From the NCBI RefSeq assembly GCF_000496695.1, contig NZ_BAUJ01000024.1, forward strand, positions 1 through 64,000: DNA of 64,000 bases, written 5' to 3'. This DNA comes from Vibrio halioticoli NBRC 102217 (GTDB taxonomy: Bacteria > Pseudomonadota > Gammaproteobacteria > Enterobacterales > Vibrionaceae). Within the stretch, counting starts at the first letter, position 1, and every line of letters begins with the position of its first letter. The notes beneath the pieces are model-generated. The model was given only the letters and a program-made list of their open reading frames with translations, made no database searches and had not been told where the DNA came from. The translations under genes were made by a program, and so were the position numbers. Shown in pieces: positions 8,756 to 17,116 of this stretch.

Positions 8756-9456
8756 TTATTAAAATCCCCATGCTCATGGTGATCGGGATGATAGTAATCA
8801 ACACCTGAAATCATCGGATCAATAGCACTGACTTTAAAGCGAACTGCAGTGAAAATTACCATGTAGATGTGCACGATAATGAAGACCAAAAATACCCAAG
8901 TAAGCTCGTGATGCAAGGTGCGAATAAACGCCAGGCCACCGACATCGGCCAATAGGCTCAATACCCAATTAGCGGCAGGGGCAATAAGCCCACCAAGATT
9001 ATCGTGATAGACGTTGGCGTATAAAATCAGCCCCGTTATACACATTAAAATAATCAACAGCGTTAGGAAGAAATAGGTGACAAATTGCAATACATTGTAG
9101 GCACCGTTTTTCTCTTTTGGTCCTTGATAGGTGTAGGCTTTAATGACCGAAATCCACGCCTTTATCTTAAATAAGTCAAAAAAGGAGCGGCGCTCTATAT
9201 CGTTGCGACTAAAGAAGAACAAGTAGGTTCTGATCATAGTGATAGAGACTAAGATAAAACCGAATACCTGATGCACAAAACGCACCCAGCCTTGTACAAG
9301 CAAATCTGAGCTTCCTAGCGATACTAAAAAAGGCCACGAGATATAGAAACCCGTAATTGCCAATGTGCCAATTGAGACTACGCGTAACCAGTGACAAATG
9401 CGGATAGCGGCACTAAAAGTGACCTCTCGCGCATACTGTACTTTGTTATTAGCCAT
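8752..9456 (-). CDS. hyaC: [NiFe]-hydrogenase b-type cytochrome subunit
   Basis: A 234-residue di-heme cytochrome b that anchors the hydrogenase and passes electrons to quinone. Four hydrophobic helices are visible: about 22-45 (after ICHWLRV), 62-85 (FVHQVFGFILVSITMIR), 130-155 and 185-212. Heme-ligand histidines sit in ICHW, FVHQVFG, TLHHELTW and IIVHIY, as in HyaC/HupC. The C-terminus is cytoplasmic and His/Asp-rich (YYHPDHHEHG). It lies 13 bases after hyaB and overlaps hyaD, the usual ABCD order of Hya/Hup operons. Confidence 0.95.
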   Translation of the reverse strand: MANNKVQYAREVTFSAAIRICHWLRVVSIGTLAITGFYISWPFLVSLGSSDLLVQGWVRFVHQVFGFILVSITMIRTYLFFFSRNDIERRSFFDLFKIKAWISVIKAYTYQGPKEKNGAYNVLQFVTYFFLTLLIILMCITGLILYANVYHDNLGGLIAPAANWVLSLLADVGGLAFIRTLHHELTWVFLVFIIVHIYMVIFTAVRFKVSAIDPMISGVDYYHPDHHEHGDFNK

Positions 9457-9469
9457 GTTATTGCCCCAC

Positions 9470-11173
9470 TTAAATTGTTGGTTTTACTTCAAATTGGCTC
9501 AATTCATTGCCATTGAAATCCATCACGTGTACTGCACAAGCCATACAAGGATCAAATGAGTGGATCACGCGAATGACCTCAAGTGGTTTCTTCGGATCTT
9601 CAAGTTTCAAACCAATAAGATCGGCTTCGTAAGGACCAACATTGCCATTGGCGTCAACCGGACCTGAGTTCCATGTCGAAGGTACCACCGCTTGATAATT
9701 AGCGACTTTGCCATCTTTGATGCGAATCCAGTGACTGAGCATGCCGCGCGGCGCTTCAAGCATGGCGTAGCCTTCGCTCTCACTCGGTATTTTGCTAAGG
9801 TCAGGTTTACGATAGGTCTCTTCATCGACAATGATGTTATCAATCAAAGCTTGCAGAGTTTCAAAAGCGCTATCGGCTACGATGCGAGTTTGCAACATAC
9901 GTGCGGCAGTGCGTCCTAATGTGGTAAACAGCGCTGTTACAGGCAGTCCGGTAACATTAAGGAAATCGTTAACAGAGTCGACAACGACTTGATTGCCTCG
10001 GGCGTAGTTCACGACCATAGAAGCCAATGGACCCACTTCAAACGGTTGACCGTCATAACGTGGTGATTTAACCCAGCTGTATTTACCGTCTTGGTCTAGG
10101 GTAGGGAGCTTGCCGTAAACGGTATCGCGCTCTTTCATTCCGGTGTAGTTTGGCTCAGTTTCGCCATCAAACGGATGCAGTGGTTGTTCACCTTTGTACC
10201 AAGAGTGGGTGACATCTTCTTTTATTAGCATTGGGTCAAGATCAAACACTTGGCTGAGATCTTTATTCTTAATTACGCCGCTTTGAAAGAGATGCGTTTC
10301 ACCTTTAGTGAAAAACTCGGAAGTGGTTAAGAAGTTAGGTACGCCCACATCGCCTAATACCGAAGGTTCGGTTTTATAGGCGTCAGCCGCCATCAAAATA
10401 TCGGGGTAGTAAGCACGTTCAATAAAGTCTTGTACTGTGGTTAGCTTAGCTTTCCATTCTTGCAAGCGCGCAGGGTTTAGTACGTCACGTACTGATGTAA
10501 TACCGCCGACTACAAGAGATTGTGGGTGAGGGCTTTTACCACCAAAAATGGCCATTAACTCAGCCACAATGCGTTGGATCTCTAGAGCTTTTAAATAGTG
10601 TGATAGTGCAATTAGGTTTTGTTCAGGAGTAAACTTATACGTTTTATTCCCCCAGTAAGCGTTAGCAAATGGGCCTAATTTTCCAGTATCCACAAGCTTT
10701 TGCACTTTTTGCTGAGTAGCGCGAAGATCGCCTGCACCCGCCGCAATAGGTACGTCAGAATATTGCATCGCCACTTGAGCTGCTTTTTCTGGGCTGGCTG
10801 ATAGTGCGGCTACCACATCAACCCAATCCAGTGCATGCAGATGATAAAAATGCACGATATGGTCATGGATGTTGAGTGATGCATGAATCAAACTGCGGAT
10901 ATATTTGGCATTTTTGGGGATGGTTAAGCCTAAAGCGTTCTCTACAGCCTCAGTGCCAGCGCGGTAGTGAGAATAAGTACATACCCCACAAATGCGTTGT
11001 ACCAGTAAACCAACATCAAATACCGAGCGATCTTTTAAGATAACTTCGATTCCACGCCATAGCGAAGAAGAAGAGTACGCTTTTTGCACCACGTTGTTTT
11101 CGTCAACCTCGACTTCAATACGTAAGTGACCTTCAATGCGAGTGATTGGGTCTATAACGACACGTTTACTCAT
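9470..11173 (-). CDS. hyaB: [NiFe]-hydrogenase large subunit
   Basis: The 567-residue catalytic subunit of a group 1 periplasm-facing uptake hydrogenase. The N-terminal Ni ligands are in RICGVC (Cys62, Cys65). The C-terminal ligands are in DPCMACAVH (Cys543, Cys546); the 18 residues after His549 form the removable tail cut by HyaD. Other family motifs: DPITRIEGHLRIEV at the start, ARGMLSHW near 465, and HALDWVDV. It has no export signal and would leave the cell with the Tat signal of HyaA. Start ATG overlaps the hyaA stop by one base (TAATG). Confidence 0.98.
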   Translation of the reverse strand: MSKRVVIDPITRIEGHLRIEVEVDENNVVQKAYSSSSLWRGIEVILKDRSVFDVGLLVQRICGVCTYSHYRAGTEAVENALGLTIPKNAKYIRSLIHASLNIHDHIVHFYHLHALDWVDVVAALSASPEKAAQVAMQYSDVPIAAGAGDLRATQQKVQKLVDTGKLGPFANAYWGNKTYKFTPEQNLIALSHYLKALEIQRIVAELMAIFGGKSPHPQSLVVGGITSVRDVLNPARLQEWKAKLTTVQDFIERAYYPDILMAADAYKTEPSVLGDVGVPNFLTTSEFFTKGETHLFQSGVIKNKDLSQVFDLDPMLIKEDVTHSWYKGEQPLHPFDGETEPNYTGMKERDTVYGKLPTLDQDGKYSWVKSPRYDGQPFEVGPLASMVVNYARGNQVVVDSVNDFLNVTGLPVTALFTTLGRTAARMLQTRIVADSAFETLQALIDNIIVDEETYRKPDLSKIPSESEGYAMLEAPRGMLSHWIRIKDGKVANYQAVVPSTWNSGPVDANGNVGPYEADLIGLKLEDPKKPLEVIRVIHSFDPCMACAVHVMDFNGNELSQFEVKPTI

Positions 11174-12318
11174 TACTCTTCCTCATCCAATTTTTTTGCA
11201 AATACACTGGCAACGGCATGCGCGGTAATACCCACGGCCGAAATACCTAACACAGCGGTACCGATATAATCTGATGTTTTATCAAGGCTTGATGTAATGT
11301 CTCGGCGACCAAGGGGTTTTTCAAACTCTGACATAGAGTCCCAAAAATCGGGCTCAGAACAACCAATACAGCCGTGACCTGCTAATACAGGCCAACTGGT
11401 GCCACTGTTAAAACGTTGCGTTGGGCAGTTGTTGTAGGTGTAAGGTCCTTTACAGCCTACTTTAAATAAGCAATAGCCATTTTTTGCGCCTTCATCGCCA
11501 AATTCTTCGACAAATTCACCTGCGTCAAAGTGTCCACGACGTTCACAGTTATCGTGTACACGAGCGCCATAGGCCCAGCGAGGACGGTTGTAAATATCAA
11601 GGGGTGGCAACTTGCCGAACATGATGAAATACATCAATGTGCCAACAATATTGCGCTCACTAGGTGGGCACCCGCCAAGGTTCACTACGGGCTTATCAAT
11701 CACTTTATGAATGCCTTTTGCTCCTGTTGGATTAGGAGCGGCGGCTTGTACTCCGCCAAATGATGAACAAGTTCCGACTGCGACTATGCCAGCGGCACCA
11801 TCAGCGGCTTCTTTTAAGATAGCCATACCAGTCTTGCCTTTTGCGCCAACGGTAAGGAATGTGCCGTTATTTGCGGTTGGCACAGCGCCTTCTACAGCCA
11901 ATAGATATTGACCTTTGTAGGTTTCTAAAGCGTGCTCAAGGTTTTCTTCTGCTTGCCAGCCCGCCGCCGCCATAATGGTTTCGTGATACTCAAGGGATAG
12001 GTGTTCAAAAATAAGGGTGTCGAGGCTTGGAGTATCGGCGCGCAGTAGTGATTCTGAACATCCGGTACATTCGGCTAAATGTAACCAAACCAGAGGCACA
12101 CGGTCTGCAAGCTCAGCCGCTTTTGCCACCATTGGAGTAAATTCCATAGGTAAGGCGAGAGCAGCAGCGGTGAGGGATGACCATTTCATAAACTCACGGC
12201 GATTAATGCCAGATTGCTCGATATTGTCCACCAGAGGCGTGGATTTTAAAGCCGGCATTTTTGACAGTTTATCTAATCTTTTTTTACATAAATCCATTAG
12301 CGCTTGATAATTAAACAT
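11173..12318 (-). CDS. hyaA: [NiFe]-hydrogenase small subunit with Tat signal
   Basis: A 381-residue small subunit carrying three FeS clusters. I start it at MFNYQALMDL, preceded by GGAGAG at good spacing, rather than 57 bases upstream. Residues 40-45 are RREFMK, the Tat motif, followed by a hydrophobic stretch ending near AKA. The proximal cluster shows ECTGC (Cys84, Cys87), GTCSSFGG and GGCPPSE; medial and distal clusters show HDNCERRGHF, CLFKVGCKG, NNCP and GHGCIGC. The two extra proximal cysteines of oxygen-tolerant enzymes are Gly here (CTGC and SFGG). A C-terminal helix (about 350-372) anchors it beside HyaC. Confidence 0.97.
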   Translation of the reverse strand: MFNYQALMDLCKKRLDKLSKMPALKSTPLVDNIEQSGINRREFMKWSSLTAAALALPMEFTPMVAKAAELADRVPLVWLHLAECTGCSESLLRADTPSLDTLIFEHLSLEYHETIMAAAGWQAEENLEHALETYKGQYLLAVEGAVPTANNGTFLTVGAKGKTGMAILKEAADGAAGIVAVGTCSSFGGVQAAAPNPTGAKGIHKVIDKPVVNLGGCPPSERNIVGTLMYFIMFGKLPPLDIYNRPRWAYGARVHDNCERRGHFDAGEFVEEFGDEGAKNGYCLFKVGCKGPYTYNNCPTQRFNSGTSWPVLAGHGCIGCSEPDFWDSMSEFEKPLGRRDITSSLDKTSDYIGTAVLGISAVGITAHAVASVFAKKLDEEE

Positions 12319-12334
12319 CTCGCTCTCCGAATGA

Positions 12335-12487
12335 TTACAGTTTTTTGTATAAGAAGCAGAAAAGCAGCGCGGCAAGAGCGATGGTGGAGAAGCTCATAGG
12401 GCCTGTAGTGTGGCTATGGATAAATCCTGTATCGTGCGCGAAAGAGGTGATAGGTAACAACATCAGGCTAACAAGTAGTTTTTTCAT
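12335..12487 (-). CDS. Small predicted exported or membrane protein in the hydrogenase operon
   Basis: An open frame of 50 codons, ATG to TAA, lying between hypE and hyaA: 30 bases after the hypE stop and 16 bases before hyaA. AAGGA precedes the ATG. It begins MKKLLVSLMLLPITSFAHD, a convincing signal peptide with cleavage after SFA, then HDTGFIHSHTTGP with three His, then a second hydrophobic helix ending in FCFLYKKL. The mature part would be a single-span membrane protein of about 30 residues with a His-bearing periplasmic end. I know no named family for it. Position and RBS argue it is real; a role in hydrogenase assembly or as a subunit-like small protein is inference. Confidence 0.7.
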   Translation of the reverse strand: MKKLLVSLMLLPITSFAHDTGFIHSHTTGPMSFSTIALAALLFCFLYKKL

Positions 12488-12517
12488 TACATTTATATCC
12501 TTGAAAAGTGAGAAAAA

Positions 12518-13534
12518 TTAACAGATGCGAGGAAGTTGCTCGCCAGTGGGCATTAATAATTTTTTGCGTGCGCCATAAAGACTTTCAATGAACACCCCTT
12601 CAACAGAATCGACAACCTCACCGATAATGGCGGCGTTGTCGCTATACGGTAGGGTGCGCAGGTGTGCCAATAGAGCGTCGGCTTCTGCACTCTCTACAAA
12701 AATGACGGCCTTTCCTTCATTCGCCATTAATAATGGGTCTAACCCTAATATTTCAGACACTGCAGTCACTTCTGGGTGCAGGGGTAATGCCGTTTCTTTG
12801 ATGAGCATGCCCAGTTTGGTCATGTCGGCGATTTCATTACATACCGCCGCTACGCCGCCACGGGTGGCATCACGCATAGCGTGTACACCAGGTTGAGCCA
12901 GCAAAGGTTGGGTTAATAAATTCAGTGGCGCGCAATCGCTTTTGATAGAACCAGACAAAGCCAGTTCATTTCTCGCTTGTAAGATAGCGACAGCGTGATC
13001 GCCTAAGGTGCCGTTGACGATGATTTTGTCACCGGCTTTTATTTGGCGAGCACCAATTTGCAGAGGTTTTGGAATAACACCGATACCGCTGGTGTTAATA
13101 AAGATTTTATCGCAAGCGCCTTTGGCGACCACTTTAGTGTCACCAGTTACTATGGTGACTCCCGCTTCTTTCGCGGTTTGTGCCATTGCGATGACGATCT
13201 GTTCTAAGTCTTGAATAGGGAGTCCTTCTTCAAGAATAAAGCCGACACTCAGGTATTTGGGAATGGCGCCACCAACGGCGAGATCGTTCACCGTGCCGCA
13301 TACGGCGAGTTTGCCAATATTGCCACCGGGAAAGAAAATAGGGTCAATCACAAAACTGTCGGTGGTAAAGGCTAAACGATCGCCTTGCGCAATAAGGGTA
13401 TCGAATGGAATTCTGGCCTGATCTTCTTGAGAGTTAAGCTGCTCGTTATCGAAGTGGCGTAGAAACAGCTCATGGATAAGAGACTGCATTTTTTTTCCAC
13501 CGCTACCATGTTCTAGGGTTATTAGGTTTAACAT
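12518..13534 (-). CDS. hypE: Hydrogenase maturation factor HypE
   Basis: HypE is the AIR-synthase-fold ATPase that dehydrates the carbamoyl group on its C-terminal Cys to thiocyanate for HypD. The 338-residue protein has ITLEHGSGGKKMQ at the start, FTTDSFVIDPIFFPGGNIG near 60-80, GDTKVV near 135, RDATRGGVAA near 225, and ends in PRIC with the essential terminal Cys. I choose the ATG (MLNLITLEHG); an in-frame GTG lies 9 bases upstream and neither has a strong RBS. It is the first gene of the operon, an unusual order, since hypE normally follows hypD. The promoter should lie in 13535-13788. Confidence 0.95.
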   Translation of the reverse strand: MLNLITLEHGSGGKKMQSLIHELFLRHFDNEQLNSQEDQARIPFDTLIAQGDRLAFTTDSFVIDPIFFPGGNIGKLAVCGTVNDLAVGGAIPKYLSVGFILEEGLPIQDLEQIVIAMAQTAKEAGVTIVTGDTKVVAKGACDKIFINTSGIGVIPKPLQIGARQIKAGDKIIVNGTLGDHAVAILQARNELALSGSIKSDCAPLNLLTQPLLAQPGVHAMRDATRGGVAAVCNEIADMTKLGMLIKETALPLHPEVTAVSEILGLDPLLMANEGKAVIFVESAEADALLAHLRTLPYSDNAAIIGEVVDSVEGVFIESLYGARKKLLMPTGEQLPRIC

Positions 13535-13788
13535 TTTTATCACGCGGGGCTATTAGATTGGTCTGGATAACATCAAATTACAAGCATGATGACAATGGTT
13601 GGGAATATAGATTTTAAAAATAGCAAGTCGCTATCGTAATGATTTTGTTGAGCTAAAACATGAAAGGTGTAATTAAAACTCATTTTTCATTACTTTGAGG
13701 TCGTATAGCACGAACTTATCAACTATCTAATAACGAGTTGCCAACTATTCTTACAATAGCCTTGTCTTTTAATACGAGAATATTGATT

Positions 13789-14445
13789 ATGTTGAATATG
13801 GATGTTAGCCAAACAGTGGTAATAAATACCGAAAACATGGCATGGGTGAGTAGTCCGGCACTAGGCGTTAGCCGAAAGCCGTTAGAGCGCGAAGCAAAAG
13901 AGTCTGGGCACGTTACCTCCATCGTCAAATATGAGCCAGGATCGCATTTTGCTACGCATCGACATCCCTTGGGTGAAGAAATTTTGGTACTCGAGGGGGT
14001 ATTTTCTGATGAATTTGGTGATTATCCGCAAGGCACCTATCTTCGCAATCCTCCTGCAAGTCAACATGCCCCTTTTAGTAAAGAAGGATGCGTATTATTG
14101 GTAAAGCTCAATCAGTTTGATGCTCGAGATAGGCTTACAGTGCGCATTGATACCCACAATGCGCAGTGGCATGCCGGAGTAGGCGGATTGCAAGTGATGC
14201 CTTTACATGATTTTGAACACGAACATATAGCATTGGTAAAATGGCCCAAGGGTGAGCGGTTCCAACCACATTCTCATTTTGGTGGTGAAGAGATTTTGGT
14301 GCTCAGTGGAGAGTTTAGAGATGAGTTTGGTCATTATCCAAAACTCACTTGGATGCGCAGTCCGCACATGAGCCAACACTTTCCGTACGTCGAACAAGAG
14401 ACCATCATTTATGTCAAGACAGGGCATTTACTGTCAAGGCTCTGA
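13789..14445 (+). CDS. Double-cupin (ChrR-like) protein
   Basis: A 218-residue protein made of two cupin domains like the C-terminal domain of the anti-sigma factor ChrR. Each repeat has the metal-site pattern: HRHPLGEEILVLEG (about 63-76) and HSHFGGEEILVLSG (about 163-176), then DEFGDYP or DEFGHYP and a late His (SQHAPF, SQHFPY). No N-terminal zinc-binding anti-sigma domain is present, so it may be a stand-alone metal or small-molecule binding protein. Start at ATG 13789 (MLNMDVSQ) with another ATG 9 bases on. It is divergent from the hydrogenase operon, across a 254-base promoter region; a link in function is not shown. Confidence 0.8.
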   Translation: MLNMDVSQTVVINTENMAWVSSPALGVSRKPLEREAKESGHVTSIVKYEPGSHFATHRHPLGEEILVLEGVFSDEFGDYPQGTYLRNPPASQHAPFSKEGCVLLVKLNQFDARDRLTVRIDTHNAQWHAGVGGLQVMPLHDFEHEHIALVKWPKGERFQPHSHFGGEEILVLSGEFRDEFGHYPKLTWMRSPHMSQHFPYVEQETIIYVKTGHLLSRL

Positions 14446-14502
14446 ATTTCTTTTATTTCGGGTTCCCTCACCATAGGGACTCTGATAGTATCGCTGCATC
14501 GT

Positions 14503-14583
14503 ATTAGTCGGGGAGCCAATAGGCTGAGATCGCAATAGCGAACCCGTTGAACCTGATTCAGTTAGTGCTGACGTAGGGAACTA
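14503..14583 (+). promoter_or_regulatory. TPP riboswitch (THI element)
   Basis: The conserved thiamine pyrophosphate aptamer is readable: a gggGagcc 5' stem, ggCTGAGAT, then acccgttGAACCTGATtcaGtT, and CTGACGTAGGGAAct at the 3' side. It lies 83 bases before the GTG of thiD, and should switch the whole salvage operon off when TPP is plentiful, by known behaviour of the class. Confidence 0.96.
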
Positions 14584-14665
14584 ATCGCCACTCTAGCTAT
14601 AGATCTCAACTTTTCTAGCGCAGTAGGCATTGGTTTCGTTCGTCTAACGAAAAGGAAATGTCTTC

Positions 14666-15487
14666 GTGCCTCAAACAAATAAAACACCTATCGTCCTTAC
14701 TATTGCTGGCTCTGACAGCGGTGGCGGTGCAGGTATTCAAGCCGATATTAAAGCCATCTCTGCCACGGGAAGTTACGCCTGTTCGGTGATTACCGCATTA
14801 ACTGCGCAAAACACTCAAGGTGTAAGTGGTATCTTGCCGATTTCTGCCGAGTTTATTGAACAACAGCTAGATGCGGTATTTACCGATTTAGATGTGGTTG
14901 CGGTAAAAGTGGGCATGTTAGCCGAAGCGGCGCTGATTGAAGCTGTGGTGAAAAAGCTAAAACAATACCAACCTAAATACTTGGTAGTTGATCCTGTGAT
15001 GGTAGCGACAAGCGGAGATTTGTTACTGCAACAATCGGCTATTGCAACTCTAAAGACTCAGCTACTGCCACTTGCCGATGTAATCACGCCTAATTTGCCC
15101 GAAGCGGCCACCCTGTTAAATCAAGAATTACCGACGACAGAGCTGCAAATGAACGCCATGATAGAAGATCTACGTGCGTTAGATTGCAAAGCGGTGCTGC
15201 TAAAAGGCGGTCACTTAGAAAGCGAATCCACCAGTACAGATTTGCTCATTACTGCCAATAAAGTAGAGACTTTTACCGTAGAGCGCATTAATACACAAAA
15301 CACCCACGGCACGGGCTGCACTTTATCATCGGCGATCGCATCGTACTTGGCGCAAACAGGGGACTTAATTGAGTCTGTTTCGTTAGGGAAAGAATATATT
15401 TCTAACGCAATTGCGCATGCCGATGAACTTCATATTGGTAAAGGACACGGTCCTGTACATCACTTCTACGCACTAAACACTAAGTAA
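14666..15487 (+). CDS. thiD: HMP / HMP-phosphate kinase ThiD
   Basis: A 273-residue ribokinase-fold kinase that phosphorylates hydroxymethylpyrimidine twice to HMP-PP. The N-terminus GSDSGGGAGIQADIK is diagnostic; VVDPVMVATSGD sits near 110, and NTHGTGCTLSSAIAS near 210-225 contains the catalytic Asp-equivalent/anion-hole region of this family. The start is GTG at 14666, with AAAGGAAA upstream; the ATG at 14658 is out of frame. It is the first gene after the riboswitch, 7 bases before thiZ. Confidence 0.96.
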   Translation: MPQTNKTPIVLTIAGSDSGGGAGIQADIKAISATGSYACSVITALTAQNTQGVSGILPISAEFIEQQLDAVFTDLDVVAVKVGMLAEAALIEAVVKKLKQYQPKYLVVDPVMVATSGDLLLQQSAIATLKTQLLPLADVITPNLPEAATLLNQELPTTELQMNAMIEDLRALDCKAVLLKGGHLESESTSTDLLITANKVETFTVERINTQNTHGTGCTLSSAIASYLAQTGDLIESVSLGKEYISNAIAHADELHIGKGHGPVHHFYALNTK

Positions 15488-15494
15488 TCGACTC

Positions 15495-16298
15495 ATGCAA
15501 AGTCATCCTTCTCAAGATGGTGTTCATCCGGTTGTTGAACCGAACGCACAAGGCATAGTGATTAATAACGGCAGTTTGCAGTTTGCTGATGCCGATGCTC
15601 CGTTATTTAGTCAGCTTAATTTGACCTTTAAACAAGGCAGTTGGAGCAGTGTGTTAGGTAAAAGTGGCTGTGGCAAAACCAGTCTACTGCGTCTTATGGC
15701 GGGATTGTTACCTGACAACGTACATTGGAGCGGCACTATCCACAGCAGTTTTGCCAATCCGTTGTCTGAATCCATCGCTTATATGGCGCAACAAGACTTG
15801 TTGATGCCGTGGCTGACGGTGATAGATAACGTTTGCTTTAGTGACCGATTCGCTTCTACAAAACTGACCAAAGCACAGCAGGCACAGCGAAAACAGCAAG
15901 CTAGTGCTTTGCTAGGTAAATTGGGTTTGTCTGGACAAGAGCAAGTATACCCAAGGCAACTATCCGGCGGCATGAAACAGCGCGTGGCCCTTGCGCGCAC
16001 GCTAATGCAAGACAAGCCCATCGTTTTGATGGACGAACCATTCTCGGCGCTAGATGCGGTAACGCGCTATCGCTTGCAAGATCTGGCCTGTGAAATGTTA
16101 GCGGGAAAAACCGTGGTGCTGATCACCCACGACCCTCAAGAAGCGCTTCGTTTGAGCGACCGCATTTATCTGATGCAATCCTCTGAAAATGTAGAAACCG
16201 TTGCCGTCCCTGTCGGGGATGCCCCTCGTCTTATTAGCGCTGAAATGGCGCAACTGCAACAAAGCATTATTGAGCAATTAGGAGGCCGAGGTGAGTAA
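15495..16298 (+). CDS. thiZ: Thiamine-precursor ABC transporter ATPase ThiZ
   Basis: A 267-residue ABC ATPase of the nitrate/taurine/ThiZ group. Walker A is GKSGCGKTSLL near 55-65, the Q-loop MAQQDLLMPWLTV near 97, signature LSGGMKQRVALART near 155, Walker B PIVLMDEPFSALD near 175 and the H-loop ITHDPQEAL. Pairing with a ThiX-type permease and ThiY-type binding proteins under a TPP riboswitch points to uptake of formylaminopyrimidine-type thiamine breakdown products. Its stop overlaps the thiX start by 8 bases. Confidence 0.92.
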   Translation: MQSHPSQDGVHPVVEPNAQGIVINNGSLQFADADAPLFSQLNLTFKQGSWSSVLGKSGCGKTSLLRLMAGLLPDNVHWSGTIHSSFANPLSESIAYMAQQDLLMPWLTVIDNVCFSDRFASTKLTKAQQAQRKQQASALLGKLGLSGQEQVYPRQLSGGMKQRVALARTLMQDKPIVLMDEPFSALDAVTRYRLQDLACEMLAGKTVVLITHDPQEALRLSDRIYLMQSSENVETVAVPVGDAPRLISAEMAQLQQSIIEQLGGRGE

Positions 16299-17085
16299 AG
16301 CTGTCGTGGTTCAACAAGGCTTAACCAGTCGCGTGAAAGCCAATTCATCTATGGTGTTTCGCTTGGTGGTTTCGTGCTTAGTGGTGCTGGGCATTTGGCA
16401 AGCCGTGGTGACGTTTTTTGATTTACCTAGCTTTATTTTGCCAGAGCCACTAGCGGTATTTAACCGCTTAGGCACGCGCAGTGATGTGTTGTGGCAACAT
16501 ACGATTATTACTTCCCAAGAAATCATCTTAGGTTTGATTTTGGGGTTAAGTATGGGGCTGATGTTTGCGTTGCAAATGTTGCTGTTTGAACCTTTGCGCC
16601 GCTGGTTATTACCGATTTTGATTGCCTCACAAGCCATTCCCGTATTTGCCATTGCGCCCATTTTGATGCTGTGGTTTGGCTATGGCATTGCCTCAAAAGT
16701 GGTGATGGCGGCGCTGATTATCTTTTTCCCCGTCACCACTTGTTGTTACGACGGATTGCGTAATACGCCCAAAGGGTACCTTGATTTAAGCAAAACCATG
16801 GGCGCCTCTCGCTGGCAACAACTGACACAAGTAAGACTGCCTGCGGCAATGCCTGCATTAGCATCCGGCATCCGTGTTGCGGTAGTGGTGGCACCGATAG
16901 GCGCTGTGGTGGGTGAGTGGGTAGGCTCTAGCGCCGGTTTGGGTTATTTAATGCTGCAAGCCAATGCCCGCATGATGATTGATGAGATGTTTGCCGCGCT
17001 GTTTATTTTGGCGCTGATCTCCGTCACCTTGTATTTCATCACTGACCGATTACTCAATAAATTTATCCCGTGGCAGTTCGATTAA
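16291..17085 (+). CDS. thiX: Thiamine-precursor ABC transporter permease ThiX
   Basis: A 264-residue BPD_transp_1 permease with about six membrane helices. The EAA loop is visible near 165-185 (KTMGASRWQQLTQVRLPAAMPAL). It starts with GTG at 16291, ten bases after GGAGG inside the end of thiZ. By context it forms the membrane channel of the ThiXYZ importer for aminopyrimidine precursors; sequence alone would also fit nitrate/sulfonate permeases. Confidence 0.92.
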   Translation: MSKAVVVQQGLTSRVKANSSMVFRLVVSCLVVLGIWQAVVTFFDLPSFILPEPLAVFNRLGTRSDVLWQHTIITSQEIILGLILGLSMGLMFALQMLLFEPLRRWLLPILIASQAIPVFAIAPILMLWFGYGIASKVVMAALIIFFPVTTCCYDGLRNTPKGYLDLSKTMGASRWQQLTQVRLPAAMPALASGIRVAVVVAPIGAVVGEWVGSSAGLGYLMLQANARMMIDEMFAALFILALISVTLYFITDRLLNKFIPWQFD

Positions 17086-17116
17086 CTGCTGCTATTTATG
17101 TCATTAAGGAAGAGAC

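Noticed and set aside
13561..13580. FNR box upstream of the hydrogenase operon (ggataacatcaa)
   Set aside because: One half-site fits but the other does not, and the spacing is wrong by one base.
14462..14480. A terminator after the double-cupin gene (ttccct with aggga)
   Set aside because: The stem is only five or six base pairs and no T-run follows; it may instead be a chance feature before the riboswitch.
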